From assembly GCA_030068145.1 (NCBI GenBank), contig JAPJBO010000352.1:1-64000 (forward strand): a stretch of DNA of 64,000 nucleotides, read 5' to 3'. This stretch comes from Diplonema papillatum. Taxonomy: Eukaryota; Euglenozoa; Diplonemea; Diplonemida; Diplonemidae. The notes under the pieces were generated by a model. The model saw only the letters and a list, made by a program, of their open reading frames with translations, ran no database searches and was not told the DNA's origin. How positions within the stretch are numbered: the first letter of the stretch is position 1; each line of letters starts with the position of its first letter. Positions 23,601 to 40,920 of the stretch are shown here, in pieces. Position numbers and translations under genes: made by a program.

Positions 23601-26225
23601 GAAAGCGGTCAAGAAAGAAGCTGAGGGTGTGAGTCCTAAGTCGTACGCGGATGATGCCACACTACTGTCCAGGCTGTCAGAGGCCGCATTGCAAAAGGGA
23701 GTCGACATTGTTGACGAGTTCTGCACACTCACCGGAATGCAGCTAAACCTCGAGAAGACCATCGCATTCTCGACGAGGCAGAGGCACCAGTCGACGCTCA
23801 GACTCCGAAGCGGAAATGCGCTGCTTCGATTTAGCAAGTCCGTCACGTGTCTGGGGGCCCTAGTCTCAACGGCGAAGAACAGAAAGGAGAGGTCCGACTC
23901 TAAGAGGGTAGAGAGGGCGGCGGCCCTAGCGGAAGGCCTCCGCCACGCGCCATTCCGGTACGAAAAGCGGGTCCGTATTGTGCAGTCGAATGTGTTGCCG
24001 GCAGCGCTATCAGGCTGCTCCTTCGCGCCGGTGTCGAAGGTGGCGATGAAGCGGTTGACGACGTCGGTGATGGGTCTGATCTGGGGTGGAGCAAACCCGA
24101 AGCGCGCGAGAGAAATGGTCCTGAACTTCCAGGAGAAGGGCCACCTGACGGACCCCGGTACGTGTTTAGCGTACCGGGTGACGACGGCGTTCTACGCGGC
24201 GTGCGAGAGGCTACCGCGACTGCTACCTCTGATGGAGAGTATCCGGGGGCGGTACGCCGAGGGGGACCAACCCCTCGGCCCAGTCGGGCTGGCGATGAGG
24301 AGCATGGAGGAGTGTGGACACATATGGGAACCTGGGCCCCTATCTCGCACGCTACGACGGAATGGTGCAGTGTTCGACCCGCTGGCCTCGTCGCCCTCGA
24401 AGAGGGGGCACGAAGTGAGGGCGGACCTGAGAACGAGGACGTGGGCCCGACTGATGGCGAGAAGGCCAGGATATCAGGGGCTGGAAAGAGCCGACTTGGA
24501 GCGCACGAATGCGTTCTGGAAGACGAGGGAATGTTCCGCGCACACGGCGAAGCTAATTCGAGTCGCGATTGCGGGGGGTGTGAACACGGCGGAGTTCACG
24601 TCGCGGATGAGGCAGGCCGGAGCTGAGCCGCAGGCGCCCAGCTGCAAGCACTGTGGGAGCGGCGTGACGGAGAACGCTCGTCGTGCGCTCCTTTTCTCTC
24701 CAAACGGTACACAATTCCAGGATTTTGCCCAAAAAAAGGCCCACACGGTACCGTCACCCGAGTGTTTGTGGGCCAAGTGTTTATGGGCCATACCGGGTCA
24801 TCAAATGACACGTATTTTTTACCAGAATGTTAGGGCCAAGTGTTTATGGGCCATACCGGGTCATCGAATGACACGTATTTTTTACCAGAATGTTAGGGCC
24901 AAGTGTTTATGGGCCATACCGGGTCATCAAATGACACGTATTTTTTACCAGAATGTTAGGGCCAAGTGTTTATGGGCCATACCGGGTCATCAAATGGCAC
25001 GTATTTTTTACCAGAATGTTAGGGCCAAGTGTTTATGGGCCATACCGGGTCATCAAATGACACGTATTTCTTACCAGAATGTTAGGGCCAAGTGTTTATG
25101 GGCCATACCGGGTCATCAAATGACACGTAATTTTTACCAGAATGTTAGGGCCAAGTGTTTATGGGCCATACCGGGTCATCAAATGACACGTATTTTTTAC
25201 CAGAATGTTAACTTCCCCCCTCTTGGCATCGTCTCATGTGGTAAAACCATTCGACAACCCCTCCGCAGAGTACGCTCGACCGCGCTTTGAAGCGCGCGAA
25301 GTCAGCCACGATCACCAAGACGGGGGTCCTCCACCCTGCGCCGGGCAGCCAGCTGTTCTCTCCGCCGCACAACGGCCGCGCTGCCCCGCCGCAGCCCAGC
25401 CAGCAGCACCTGCAGCCGGCCGCGGCAGCCGCCCGGTCACCGCCCCACCAGCCCCCCGCGGCTGCTGCGTCGCCGGCGGGCGACCCCCACGAGCACTTCC
25501 GGCGCCAGCAGCAGCAGCAAATGCAGCTGCAGCAGCAGCTGCAACTGCAGCTGCAGCAGCAGCAGCAGCAGCAGCACCTGCTGCTGCACCGCAAACGAGA
25601 CGCGGCCGCGCACCCGACGCCCGTGGCGCACCCCCGCCCCGCCGACGACGAGCGGCGGCCCTGCGGGCTCCCGGGGCCCCCGCAGCTGCGGCAAGGCGGC
25701 GCGGCCCGCCACCAGCTGGGGGCGAAGCCGGCGGGGCTCCACCCGCCCGGCGGCCTGGACGGGATCCCGGTGGTGTCGACGCCGCACGCGGGGCGGCCGT
25801 TCGGGGCGGGGGTGTGGGGCGATGACACGCCGCGGAGGGCGCTCAATTTCGCGGGCAGCCCGCCGAGCGCGCAGAAGGCGCGCTCCGCCGTCTTCGAAGG
25901 CCAGCGGCTGCTGCGGGAGTCGCTGGCTGACGTCGGCAAAGCGGACCGGGCGATGCACTTCGCAGAGGCGCTGGCGGTGCTGTCCGTCCCGCACCTGGTC
26001 GGGGTCCTCAACGAGTTTGTCCCGCCGCACTTGAAGCCGAACCTCGAGGTTCGCTGGCGCGCGGTCATCGCCCAGTACCAAGACAGGTCGAGGGCGAAGC
26101 TGCTCCGGGGAGACCCGCTCAGCATCCAGACACCCACCCACCACGTCGTGAACCACCCAGCCTCGCCGCTTTGCACAAGACGCACGTCGCCACCCCGCAG
26201 GTTGCAACCTGTACTCGGTCCCTGA
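11644..26225 (+). CDS. Large low-complexity protein, three exons
   Basis: Proposed exons: 11644-13993, 16356-16939 and 25269-26225 (phases 1 and 0), together 1,296 residues. The donors are GTATGC (13994) and GTACGC (16940); the acceptors are CCCTTTTGCAG and CCCCTCCGCAG. The N-terminus (about 10-115) has alternating strand-like segments (VLYVRLVDKVTSKKR, RVVALTGNSIVLADP, HIVIKVEG) that could be a PH-like domain; this is inference. The rest is Pro/Ser/Gln/His-rich, with PQQQQQQYHHP, SR-like RRSRSRSA, a possible CFYCHSPAQRTH metal site and, in exon 3, a poly-Gln tract. A helical C-terminus (ESLADVGKADRAMHFAEALA) follows. An alternative first donor (GTGAGG at 13966) would need another exon. Intron 2 (8,329 bases) carries a LINE in sense orientation. 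The family is not recognised. Confidence 0.6.
13938..14760 (+). repeat. Direct duplication spanning exon 1 end and intron start
   Basis: The segment from GGCGCGTCGTCATCACGCCG (13938) through the donor region, CTCCACTATTTACATCTTC, the GATGCTAG element and CTCGTATACACATAAATA recurs from about 14425 with about 90% identity by eye. The copy contains both candidate splice donors but no coding context upstream. Between the two lies an inverted copy of exon 1 sequence (14268-14380). Confidence 0.8.
14268..14380 (-). repeat. Inverted copy of exon 1 3' end
   Basis: CTGTTCGGCGGGAACGG and TCGACGCCCGACGGCGACTC are the reverse complement of exon 1 sequence at about 13770-13905 (CCGTTCCCGCCGAACAG, GTCGGGCGTCGA). 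Sense exon and inverted copy are separated by about 400 bases, so the pre-mRNA could fold back on itself here. Confidence 0.75.
14931..16270 (+). mobile_element. Probable retroelement fragment in intron 1
   Basis: Begins with AAGAACTCAATGCTTAACAA, the same word that stands at the 5' side of the LINE at 18366. It contains one long open frame (15140-16261) not required for the host gene. The end near 16270 is arbitrary. Assignment as a mobile-element fragment rests on this shared word and on the Cys/His-rich ORF, and is an inference. Confidence 0.4.
15140..16261 (+). CDS. Cys/His-rich basic protein in intron
   Basis: Open frame of 373 residues starting MPLHGNAPKGVRERG. Residues about 130-220 hold a repeated metal-binding pattern: CATHHKGKCEACRALV, then CCRHHHHANDG, CTEHSTTKCGECKTAAACC, and CRTHGRGTCQECKRL. 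The C-terminal 140 residues are strongly basic (KKKRPSSPTQ, GRKRKKTKATTP, RRKKKVPR), suggesting nucleic-acid binding or nuclear location. It lies in sense inside an intron of the gene at 11644-26225. A Cys-rich nucleic-acid-binding ORF1 of a retroelement would fit, as the neighbouring LINE ORF1 also ends in a Cys-rich module. It could instead be an alternative exon. The frame is intact, which suggests recent insertion or selection. Confidence 0.5.
   Translation: MPLHGNAPKGVRERGNVLRCMMSALDKLAAQQGLGSCMRGERVCPTTSLSFMGITGISGIRPRPRFREAHTGTILEEQVKGSDVGTQCPTYPDWTIGRAARWALPAPPQLHPDPVHMPGVGIEKALVTCATHHKGKCEACRALVRRDVPTVEMCCRHHHHANDGQPIAVCTEHSTTKCGECKTAAACCRSGHHACRTHGRGTCQECKRLPTLTQRRPAACCSRGHHQSNKPNVESTPGRNKKKRPSSPTQVGVQRETPVGKRAARAPLAATKKETATTARATKRPPPTPGTSERPALKKRVLGTPKEGLIAGRKRKKTKATTPDSGVQRRKKKVPRASSSQKRPGTTGTPMPSKVKNGHTCPPSYSPTQSIYI
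16940..18365. other. Host intron 2, part upstream of the LINE
   Basis: No gene is seen. Near 17080-17126 a minus-strand segment (CCGGGGCACCAAATGAC) resembles the 63-bp tandem unit at 24772-25212 in inverted orientation. At 17280-17346 a weak copy of the CTAAGCTAAGCTTG dispersed repeat follows CATGATGAACATTCATGATG. Confidence 0.5.
18537..20340 (+). pseudogene. LINE ORF1, Gln-rich with Cys-rich C-terminus
   Basis: The start at ATG 18537 gives a helical, protein-like N-terminus (MDRINALIQEARGMAERANR), then Pro/Gln repeats. Within the CAG/CAA tract (about 18720-18850) the plausible frame shifts by one base; downstream, the frame used by GYAPTWAEVTRRPPPPGKID runs to the stop at 20338. The break is either an indel in the repeat or a site of slippage. 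The middle part has alternating strands and helices, as in nucleic-acid-binding ORF1 proteins, but I recognise no named domain. The end has a zinc-binding arrangement (CALCGKKKAKGQ, CEGCNVGACKACAG). LINE ORF1 proteins coat the element RNA. This frame is identical to that of ORF2, with only UGA between them. Confidence 0.75.
20338..20340 (+). promoter_or_regulatory. In-frame UGA, candidate readthrough site
   Basis: GCGGGT-TGA-CTGCCACCG. Codons are open before it (ORF1) and after it (16 codons to 20389, then ORF2). UGA followed by C, and especially by CU, is a leaky context by established knowledge; the strongest known context is UGA CUA. ORF2 has no in-frame ATG until 20959, downstream of the AlkB HxD motif. 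This favours readthrough, though re-initiation at a GTG or a stop gained by mutation cannot be excluded. Confidence 0.5.
20341..24711 (+). CDS. LINE ORF2: AlkB-like, 2A, APE endonuclease, RT
   Basis: Open frame continuing ORF1 after the UGA; residues are numbered here from the GTG at 20389. The AlkB-like domain spans about 100-245, with HxD at His170/Asp172 (NPHKDQRE), distal His222 (WTHGIRP) and Arg233/Arg239 (RDRVSLTYRA). A Pro-rich linker and the 2A motif (304-316) follow. The APE-type endonuclease (about 321-570) shows MKFATLNVTS, CCQEVTL, VMGDLNTEED, RIDRILLN and PGHRLVTMTL. The reverse transcriptase (about 860-1150) shows KKSASGVDGWRM, ALDFRKCFDMVP, NGILQGCPVS and SYADDATLL, with the YADD Tyr at residue 1086. 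A C-terminal Cys motif (CKHCGSG) is cut short at about 24690. The domain order after 2A is that of APE-clade LINEs, in which EN nicks the target and RT primes on it. The AlkB module is not part of the standard LINE set. Confidence 0.88.
20690..21120 (+). other. AlkB-like 2OG/Fe(II) dioxygenase domain
   Basis: Segment of ORF2. The pattern fits the AlkB family: ANWYRRGVGINPHKDQRELG, then VATISLLSDTVMEW, PVGTLCHMEGEARSLWTHGI and DRVSLTYRAVRE. All predicted metal ligands (His, Asp, His) and the two Arg that bind 2-oxoglutarate are present, so the domain is expected to be catalytically competent. AlkB enzymes remove alkyl groups from nucleic-acid bases; some plant RNA viruses carry one to repair genomic RNA. 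A role in protecting or demethylating element RNA or cDNA is inference. Confidence 0.85.
21298..21336 (+). promoter_or_regulatory. 2A ribosome-skipping motif
   Basis: Encodes LLSAGDIEQNPG|P, an exact match to the D-(V/I)-E-x-N-P-G|P consensus, with the preceding Leu-Leu and Gly typical of active 2A sequences. Skipping would release the AlkB part and start the endonuclease product at Pro316, five residues before MKFATLNV. 2A motifs are known in trypanosome L1Tc and in some animal APE-type LINEs, where they sit N-terminally. Confidence 0.92.
24757..25212 (+). repeat. 63-bp tandem array, seven units
   Basis: Units start at 24772, 24835, 24898, 24961, 25024, 25087 and 25150, with a partial unit before the first. 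Each carries GCCAAGTGTTTATGGGCCAT, ACCGGGTCATCAAATGACAC and TTTTTTACCAGAATGTTAGG. Differences are single bases. Because 63 is a multiple of three, the LINE frame stays open across it, encoding seven 21-residue repeats (AKCLWAIPGHQMTRIFYQNV...), which is probably fortuitous. Confidence 0.95.
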
Positions 26226-26435
26226 TCCACAAAGCACAGTCTGGCGGACGTTCTTGCAAACCTAACGCGTTTAAAATTGCAACTGCCGAAATCTCTGCTT
26301 CACAAGTCGCTCGCCGCTGTCTGCGATGCAGAGGCTTTGGCAGGAAATCATCCAGCTTCGTCTCTTTGTCCCGTCGCCAAGGTGCACGGGTGGTGCTTGC
26401 TGTGGTCGGGCACTTGTCCCTCCCCGACACAAGAA
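26226..26435. other. Spacer between 3' end and its duplicate
   Basis: 3' flank of the gene at 11644-26225, itself partly repeated at about 26756-26850 (CGGACG...TTCTTGCAAAC and AAGTCGCTCGCCGCTGTCTG). No coding signal. Confidence 0.5.
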
Positions 26436-26850
26436 GCAACGGCTGCTGCGAGAGTCGCTGGCAGACGTCGGCAAAGCGGACGGGCGATGCACTTCGCAGA
26501 GGCGCTGGCGGTGCTGTCCGTCCCGCATCTGGTGGGGGGCCTCAACGAGTTTGTCCCGCCGCACTTGAAGCCGAACCTCGAGGTTCGCTGGCGCGCGGTC
26601 ATCGCCCAGTACCAAGACAGGTCGAGGGCGAAGCTGCTCCGGGGAGACCCGCTCAGCATCCAGACACCCACCCACCACGTCGTGAACCACCCAGCCTCGC
26701 CGCTTTGCACAAGACGCACGTCGCCACCCCGCAGGTTGCAACCTGTACTCGGTCGCTGATCCACAATCGCACAATCTGGCGGACGATCTTGCAAACCCAA
26801 CGCGTTTGAAAATGACCTTCCAAGTCGCTCGCCGCTGTCTGCGAAGTCGC
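26436..26850 (+). pseudogene. Tandem copy of the gene's 3' end
   Basis: From GGCTGCTGCGAGAGTCGCTG onward this repeats bases 25907-26330, including the stop region and 3' flank, with very few changes. A one-base loss near 26489 (GACGGGCGATG instead of GACCGGGCGATG) breaks the frame. The copy lacks everything 5' of this point, so it is a 5'-truncated tandem duplicate. Confidence 0.85.
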
Positions 26851-28817
26851 GAGTCGCACCCAACGTGGTGCAACAAATTGCTTCGGTCGTGGTATCTTTC
26901 CGATACACACAAGAACTGTGGAGCATCCAGCCCCGCCCCTTGCCCCAGCGGCGTGGGAGCAGATTCAATTGCAACCTATGACGGCTGAAATGCACTTTTT
27001 TGATGAGCCGCCGCTCGCCGGTGCGTGATGATGGCTTCCTCTTCGGTGAGGCTCACACACTCAAACCTCGACTGCAGATCGCAGAAGCTTTGCACTTGTA
27101 GCCCCCGCACACCGCGTTGAGGACCATCGTACAAAGGGCGCACAAGAACAATACTCGTTTGTCCCTGATCTTCTCTCCCCGCACTGACCTTTTCTGGACA
27201 AGTGCCTACTTTGCAGGAAAATACTCGACGTTGCCGCCCCTGCGGAGTACACAGGGGAAATGCGCTCACCCATCTAAACACAGTGCAAGTCAAAGACTCC
27301 CTACCCACAGGGAACTCTGGGGGGTTGTCGGGTGTCAGCGTTCAATGGAACAATTTCGCCCCTACTGGGAATGTTCCAATCGGACAAAGGAAAGGAAAGT
27401 AAGTCTTCAGATGCTACTGCTGGTATATCGAGCGTTTCATTTCCCGTTGCGCGTTCAACAAATCCCCGCGGAACTGAAATCGTGCACAAGAGGCACCGAG
27501 AATTTTGTACCTTTCTTCCATCCTCGTCTTGGCCGTGCCAGCTCTCGTGTACTTTGTTCTCGCCTCGCCTTCTCCCCTCTCTGTACGTGCCACTGTTGAT
27601 CCAACACTTAGATGCTGTACTGTCAACCCTGTTCGATTTTATCTACACCACATGTTGTCTTCCCCCGTAGAGAAAAAGGAAAAAAGAAAGCCATTTATGT
27701 TTAAAAAAAGTAGTATTAGAAAAACGACGCCCCGCGTTCAGATCGAAATGCAAAATGTGTACGGTTCCACTGCCCTGGGGAGACGCCGATCCGGCTAAGG
27801 CAACTCCGTGACCAAAGGCGGGGGGCCCAACTACGTTCTTAGCGAATGTGATCTTGGGGTCAGTCACACTGGCCACTGCCTTGGCTAGCCAGTGTGAAGT
27901 GCACGCACGAAAATGTCCACACTCCCCGACACTCCCAGCCTCAATGATGGCAACCGGGAACTCTCAAAATACCGGACTTTTACACCCACGTGTGCGGGGG
28001 GCGCTCTCCCAGGGCTGAGACAAAGTTTCCTCGTCATTTTCTTTTCGAATCAGCACCCGCTTCGTAGATACATACTCAAGGATGCCTCCCGTTGCAAAAC
28101 CTCAAAAGGAGGAAATGTGCTGCAGCCCGCAACGAAACCAGGGCACACAGCTGGCGTAAGCGTTCGATGCAATGGACCTATCTGCAGTTGTATTGTTTCT
28201 CCCCCTCTGGCCACCATCTAAAAAGCATCGGGCAGTCCCTCCGTGTATTTCTTGACCGTGGGACGCGTGGTTCCTTGTTCTATCTTCAAACACCGGCATG
28301 TTCCCCCCCCCCCCCCACTCTCTCTTGTCGACCCCCCTTCGGTTTCCGACTTGCGCTTATGCACGCCTCCATGGCCGTCGTCGAATATGGGGGTCCCTCT
28401 GCAGGTGCACAGGCATCGGATCGGTTAACCGCAACAGGTCTAGGCTAAGCGCCACTGGCTGCGCAGCATTGGACCGATTCTTTCGTGACGGAAGGCACTA
28501 TTGAATGGTTAGGGACACCTCCACGTGGTGGGGGAAGCTTTTAATATTTCTGCTCTCCGTACTGTCTGGCGAGAACTGGCAAGAAAGGTAAGTACGAACG
28601 CGTCTTCCACCAGCGCAAGGAAATGTTGACCGACTGCCTCGTCGCGGGGAAGTCTCCCGCCTGTATGACCATCCGCCTGCTCGGCCGTGTTTGCTCATAC
28701 AAATTTCATAACATTAATTCCCCTTAGGTCCGAACAGATTCGAGAAGTAGATAGCGCTCCGAAGTGGGGCTAATTGGACGGCGTATCCACAGCATCAAAC
28801 CTTACTTCCGATTTGAC
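26851..28817. other. Intergenic, no gene recognised
   Basis: No convincing coding region on either strand. The stretch at about 28085-28270 (AGGAGGAAATGTGCTGCAGC, GGCGTAAGCGTTC, TGCAGTTGTATTGTTTCTCC) recurs at about 36070-36250 inside the next gene's intron, so it is a dispersed repeat. A poly-C run lies at 28302-28315. Confidence 0.5.
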
Positions 28818-37326
<8,509 letters not shown>

Positions 37327-37460
37327 CTCTCTTACACGCGGCAACAGCATGTTTTCCCTTGCGAAGCCGCCTGCTGATGTTAGATGCCACCAGTGGATGA
37401 CCGGACGGCTCTCAAACCGAGTCTACAGTAATGCGCACACCGACCGCATCCAGCACGGTG

Positions 37461-37768
37461 CCCGTGCGTCGGCTGCGTATACGACGGTGTTTGCGATCGC
37501 GTACTCGATGGTCGCCTTCGGGTTTTGGGTCTGCGCCTGCGCGTTCCTCGGCTGCACGTTTCAAAACCTCGCGACCAACACCACGACGTATGACCAACAC
37601 GCTTGGTCGTCGACGGAAACGGATCACACTTACACCCGCGGGCTAGTCCACAACTTTTGCGAGGTCCTGGGCGATCATCCGTTGCTCTGGCTGATACCTG
37701 TTGAGAGACCGGTCGTCATGGACGGGTACTCGGCGACCCCCGAAGAAACGCAGTGGAAAACCGACTAG
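37461..37768 (+). pseudogene. 5'-truncated tandem copy of DHHC gene 3' end
   Basis: Bases 37461-37768 repeat 37018-37326 almost exactly, including the last membrane segment, the C-terminus (EETQWKTD) and the stop. The 3' flank is also repeated (CACGCGGCAACA, GGATGACCGGACGGCTCTCA). The unit is about 443 bases. The frame is intact but there is no DHHC motif, so on its own it cannot encode an active enzyme. Confidence 0.88.
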
Positions 37769-38658
37769 CTCTCCTACACGCGGCAACAACATGTTTTCCC
37801 CTTGCTAGGCTGCCTGCGGTTGTTCGATCGTGCCGTGATGCCACCGGTGGATGACCGGACGGCTCTCAAACCGGAACCGAGTCTCACATCTGACTCATCA
37901 CGGTCACGACCCCAAAATGACATGCGGGTCGAGCACTGGCTTCGGCGAACGGTAACTCCTAAATACACGTCCACATCCGTGTCCACATCCGTGTCCATCG
38001 ACCCTACCGGGTGGCTACGAGCCCCACGTTCCAGCGAACCAGCTTTCCACAGGTAACTACACCCCGGACTTCAGCAGCCATAAACTATGTCAATGCGGGA
38101 GTGAAAAGTGCGGGAGTGGCCACGCTTCACGCGGGACAGGGTTATCTACCCGGAAAAGTTTCGCTTCCGACGTAGAGCCGGACGTCTCTGGTGAGGAAAA
38201 ACGAAACTCCACACACTCCACCAAACACCTAGACAGTACGCGGAAAAACATCTACGCCACCCCTCCGCGTCGTAGGGGCCCGTGCATGGAATATCAGGGG
38301 GGAGATCTAGAATCGTGCCGTACACGTTAACCGTAGGTCTGTTCTTCAGGGAGTGTATTGGTTGTTAAAGCACGTCTTCTTGCCAGCCGCTCGCAGGGCT
38401 GTGCCTAGCTACAAGTCTCGTCCCACGTTCGGAAGGCAACGAAGCCTGCCGCCGGCCGCTCGGCGTGGCGTCGCTGTCTTTCTTTTCGTCACTTGGCTTT
38501 GCTTGTTCGTGCTTGTCTGGTCCAATGGACATCGGTCCCCATCGAAAACCTTCTTTTCGTGAAGTAACCGATAGCCAACGGGCCCTGAAAGCTCGTACAG
38601 TTAAAAGGCGAGGATGGTAACATAAGACAAACCCCCTACGCTGTGCTGCTTGAGCCTA
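37769..38658. other. Intergenic, no gene recognised
   Basis: No coding signal. A short tandem of GTCCACATCCGT occurs near 37968-38000. Otherwise unremarkable sequence up to the poly-G inverted-repeat element. Confidence 0.5.
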
Positions 38659-38907
38659 CTGGGGGGGGCTAATTACTATTGAACCGTATAATACAATTGA
38701 ACCGTATAATACAATTGAACTTTTTTTTCGGGGAATCGGCGCATCCCAACCGTATAATACAATTGAATTGTAGTGTTACTGTACGGCTGACACTTTCGCA
38801 CTGCCGTTGAGTGTGAGCCAGCCAGTGAGGCGGTTTCAGGGCCGTTTTCGTTTCGGCTTTTTTTTGGAAAAGTCATGTTGGACCTCCAAAGCGGAGAAGA
38901 AATCTTA

Positions 38908-40135
38908 CAGGGGGGGGGCTAAATACAACGAGCGCCCGTTGTATTTAAAGCGTCAAGCTCAAAATGCAGGTTCGCGGCAGAACGTGGTCTTCGAATGCAA
39001 CTGTCTTGGAATACAACTGTTTTTCCATGCTAATCAACCGTGGGTTTCCGTGCCCCCGTACAGAGGGAGCAGATTTCGAGCAGCATTTCATACTTCGCAG
39101 TCGGTCTGACTCAGACCGGTGTTTTTCGTACTTCTTTCCGAGTCAGAAAAAAGTCAGACGGCCGTCTGACTCGGACCCCCGCCCCGCTCGCCGTCCAGGC
39201 CGGCTTTGTCGCGGCAACTTGGCCCGCAATGGGTGCGTCGAACAGGCTGGACTCGCAGCCGGCGCCCAGGCTGACCCCGCCACCGCAAGAGGCCGACGAG
39301 GCCCACCACGCAGCTGCCGGCCAGGCCGCTGCCAGGCGGACCTCCCCTCCGCGAGCGGCAGGCCGTCACTGGATCCGGAAGTAGCAGCGGCGTTTCAGCC
39401 ACAGGGGTCGACTCGAGCGTGAACCTCACCCTGGAACCCTTTCACAAAGTTTCAGGACTCCAAGTCCGACTCTAGTTCGGAATCGGACAAGCCCGAATCG
39501 GAAGTGGACTCGTCGGGACCTCCCCCCACGAAGTCTGACGACGAGTGACGGAGGGCCGGGCGACCTCCGTTCGACCGGCTGGACAGGGATGGACGACATT
39601 GGACCGAGCCGCAACCGGACCAGTTCCTGGTCCGGTTGCGAAATGGAAGCAGCCGGTCGAGGCGCTGCGGAAACAGGAACCCAGCCGGACGCCCTGGGAT
39701 GCTCGGGGGCGCCCCACAACCAAGGTAGGCCGGCATCGCCCTCGCCGGTCGACACGCCGGCACCCGTTTGCCGCAGACAACCAGGCGCCTCCGAGGACCC
39801 CTGGGAGGCTCCCCATCCAGGCTCACCTGGGCCAGGCTGGGTTCGTGCCGACGGAGGCCAGCTTTCCGTCGGAGGACGCCGGAGAGGTTTGGACGAACTT
39901 CCTCCGGCCCAGGCCCTCGGCATCCAGTCCGAAGAGGAAACGCCGACTCACAGCGAGCCCTAATCAATCTTAGAGGCTTCACTGAAACGAGAATAGTGCA
40001 GAACTCCAGTGAAACAGCACTATCCCAAGACAGTAGTATTCAACGGAACAAGGAGAAAAAACTAGGGGAAAAAAACAGTAGTTGTATTTAGCGGCGGTAG
40101 TTGTATTCCAAGAAAGTTGTATTTAGCCCCCCCTG
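38908..40135. mobile_element. Inner inverted-repeat element, poly-G termini
   Basis: Left end CAGGGGGGGGGCTAAATACA then AC; right end GTTGTATTTAGCCCCCCCTG; both flanked by TA (38906-38907 and 40136-40137). Subterminal inverted words (GGAATACAAC near 39008 and GTTGTATTCC near 40099) strengthen the fold. Length is 1,228 bases. The core (39160-39960) is GC-rich with exon-like composition, perhaps captured host sequence, and contains a perfect hairpin at 39610-39640. Confidence 0.8.
39610..39640. other. Perfect 14-bp hairpin
   Basis: CGCAACCGGACCAG and its exact reverse complement CTGGTCCGGTTGCG are separated by TTC, within the inner inverted-repeat element. Confidence 0.9.
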
Positions 40136-40920
40136 TAAAACGAGGTTTTGGCGTGCATTCCGAACCCGGGTCTTCCGAAGGTTTTGAGCATGATCATGAT
40201 GATGTCGCTGATGCCGTTGCTCGTGCCAAAGTCTTGGAGCTGCTGCGTGCGGGGATCATGAAGCACAAACATGGCAATGGGTCGGCAATCGCAGTGTGGG
40301 TGGCTCCGGAGCTGCTGAGCCAGCTCCGGAGTTGAGCTTCGGAGCCAGCCGGAGACACTGTCAATCGTGACCGTGGCCCGGAATGGGGGCGATGGCCCAT
40401 CGGATGGGACATCTTGTTATCCCCAGATTTATCGGTGGTGCCTGTCTGCCGCCAGCGCTCTCTGTCAAAAAGAGAAAGCAGTTAGTGCGTCGGACTGCGG
40501 TCGCCATGCTGTTGGAAACTCTGATACTGAGCAACCGCCCCAGAAAGTGAACCTTAGGCCCAAGTTAGGGTACTCTCTTGCCAAGAGTTCTTGGCAGGAG
40601 TCTTGCCAGGTGTTGGTGGAAACACCCACGGCATGCACCAGTTGGGTATCTCCGACCCGGTGCACGAGAATCAGGGCTCGGAGTCCGAACTGCGGGCTCG
40701 AACCTTTCACTTGTTTTGTGAAGGTTTTTCCTTCAGTTTTTGCTCGGAGTTGCACTGTACTCAGACTGTCATTTAGTCCCGACAACAACGTGTTTCCAAC
40801 AGGCAAGCTGCACTTCAATTGTAATACACTAGTGTTTTTTTGGGGGGTCTGCGACCCCCCAATTCCACGCCGTGTATCGTTATATTACAATTGAACTCAA
40901 TTGTAATTGGCCCCCCCCAG

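Larger units (their letters stand above)
18366..24700 (+). mobile_element. LINE-type retrotransposon with AlkB, 2A, APE and RT
   Basis: Non-LTR retrotransposon inserted in sense in host intron 2. In order: ORF1 (18537-20340) with a Gln-rich tract and Cys-rich end; a UGA; AlkB-like domain; 2A motif; APE endonuclease; reverse transcriptase; and the start of a C-terminal zinc knuckle (CKHCGSGVTENARR), where similarity to LINE ends stops at about 24690. The left boundary is set at the CAATGCTTAAC word (18367) and is uncertain. No poly-A tail or target-site duplication is visible, because the 3' end is replaced by a run including GGATTTTGCCCAAAAAAAGG and a 63-bp tandem array. The copy is probably inactive (frame break in ORF1, lost 3' end), but ORF2 is open throughout. 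Confidence 0.88.
38659..40920. mobile_element. Outer inverted-repeat element, poly-G termini
   Basis: Left end CTGGGGGGGGCTAATTACTA; the reverse complement of the right end is CTGGGGGGGGGCCAATTACA followed by ATTGAG. Both ends are flanked by TA (38657-38658 and 40921-40922), consistent with a TA target duplication. Inside the left end a GAACCGTATAATACAATT unit is repeated in tandem. No transposase is recognised, so this is probably a non-autonomous DNA transposon. It encloses a second element of the same style. Confidence 0.75.

Noticed and set aside
24757..25212. Tandem array considered as a CRISPR array
   Set aside because: The units are contiguous 63-mers with no spacers, in an intron of a eukaryotic gene.
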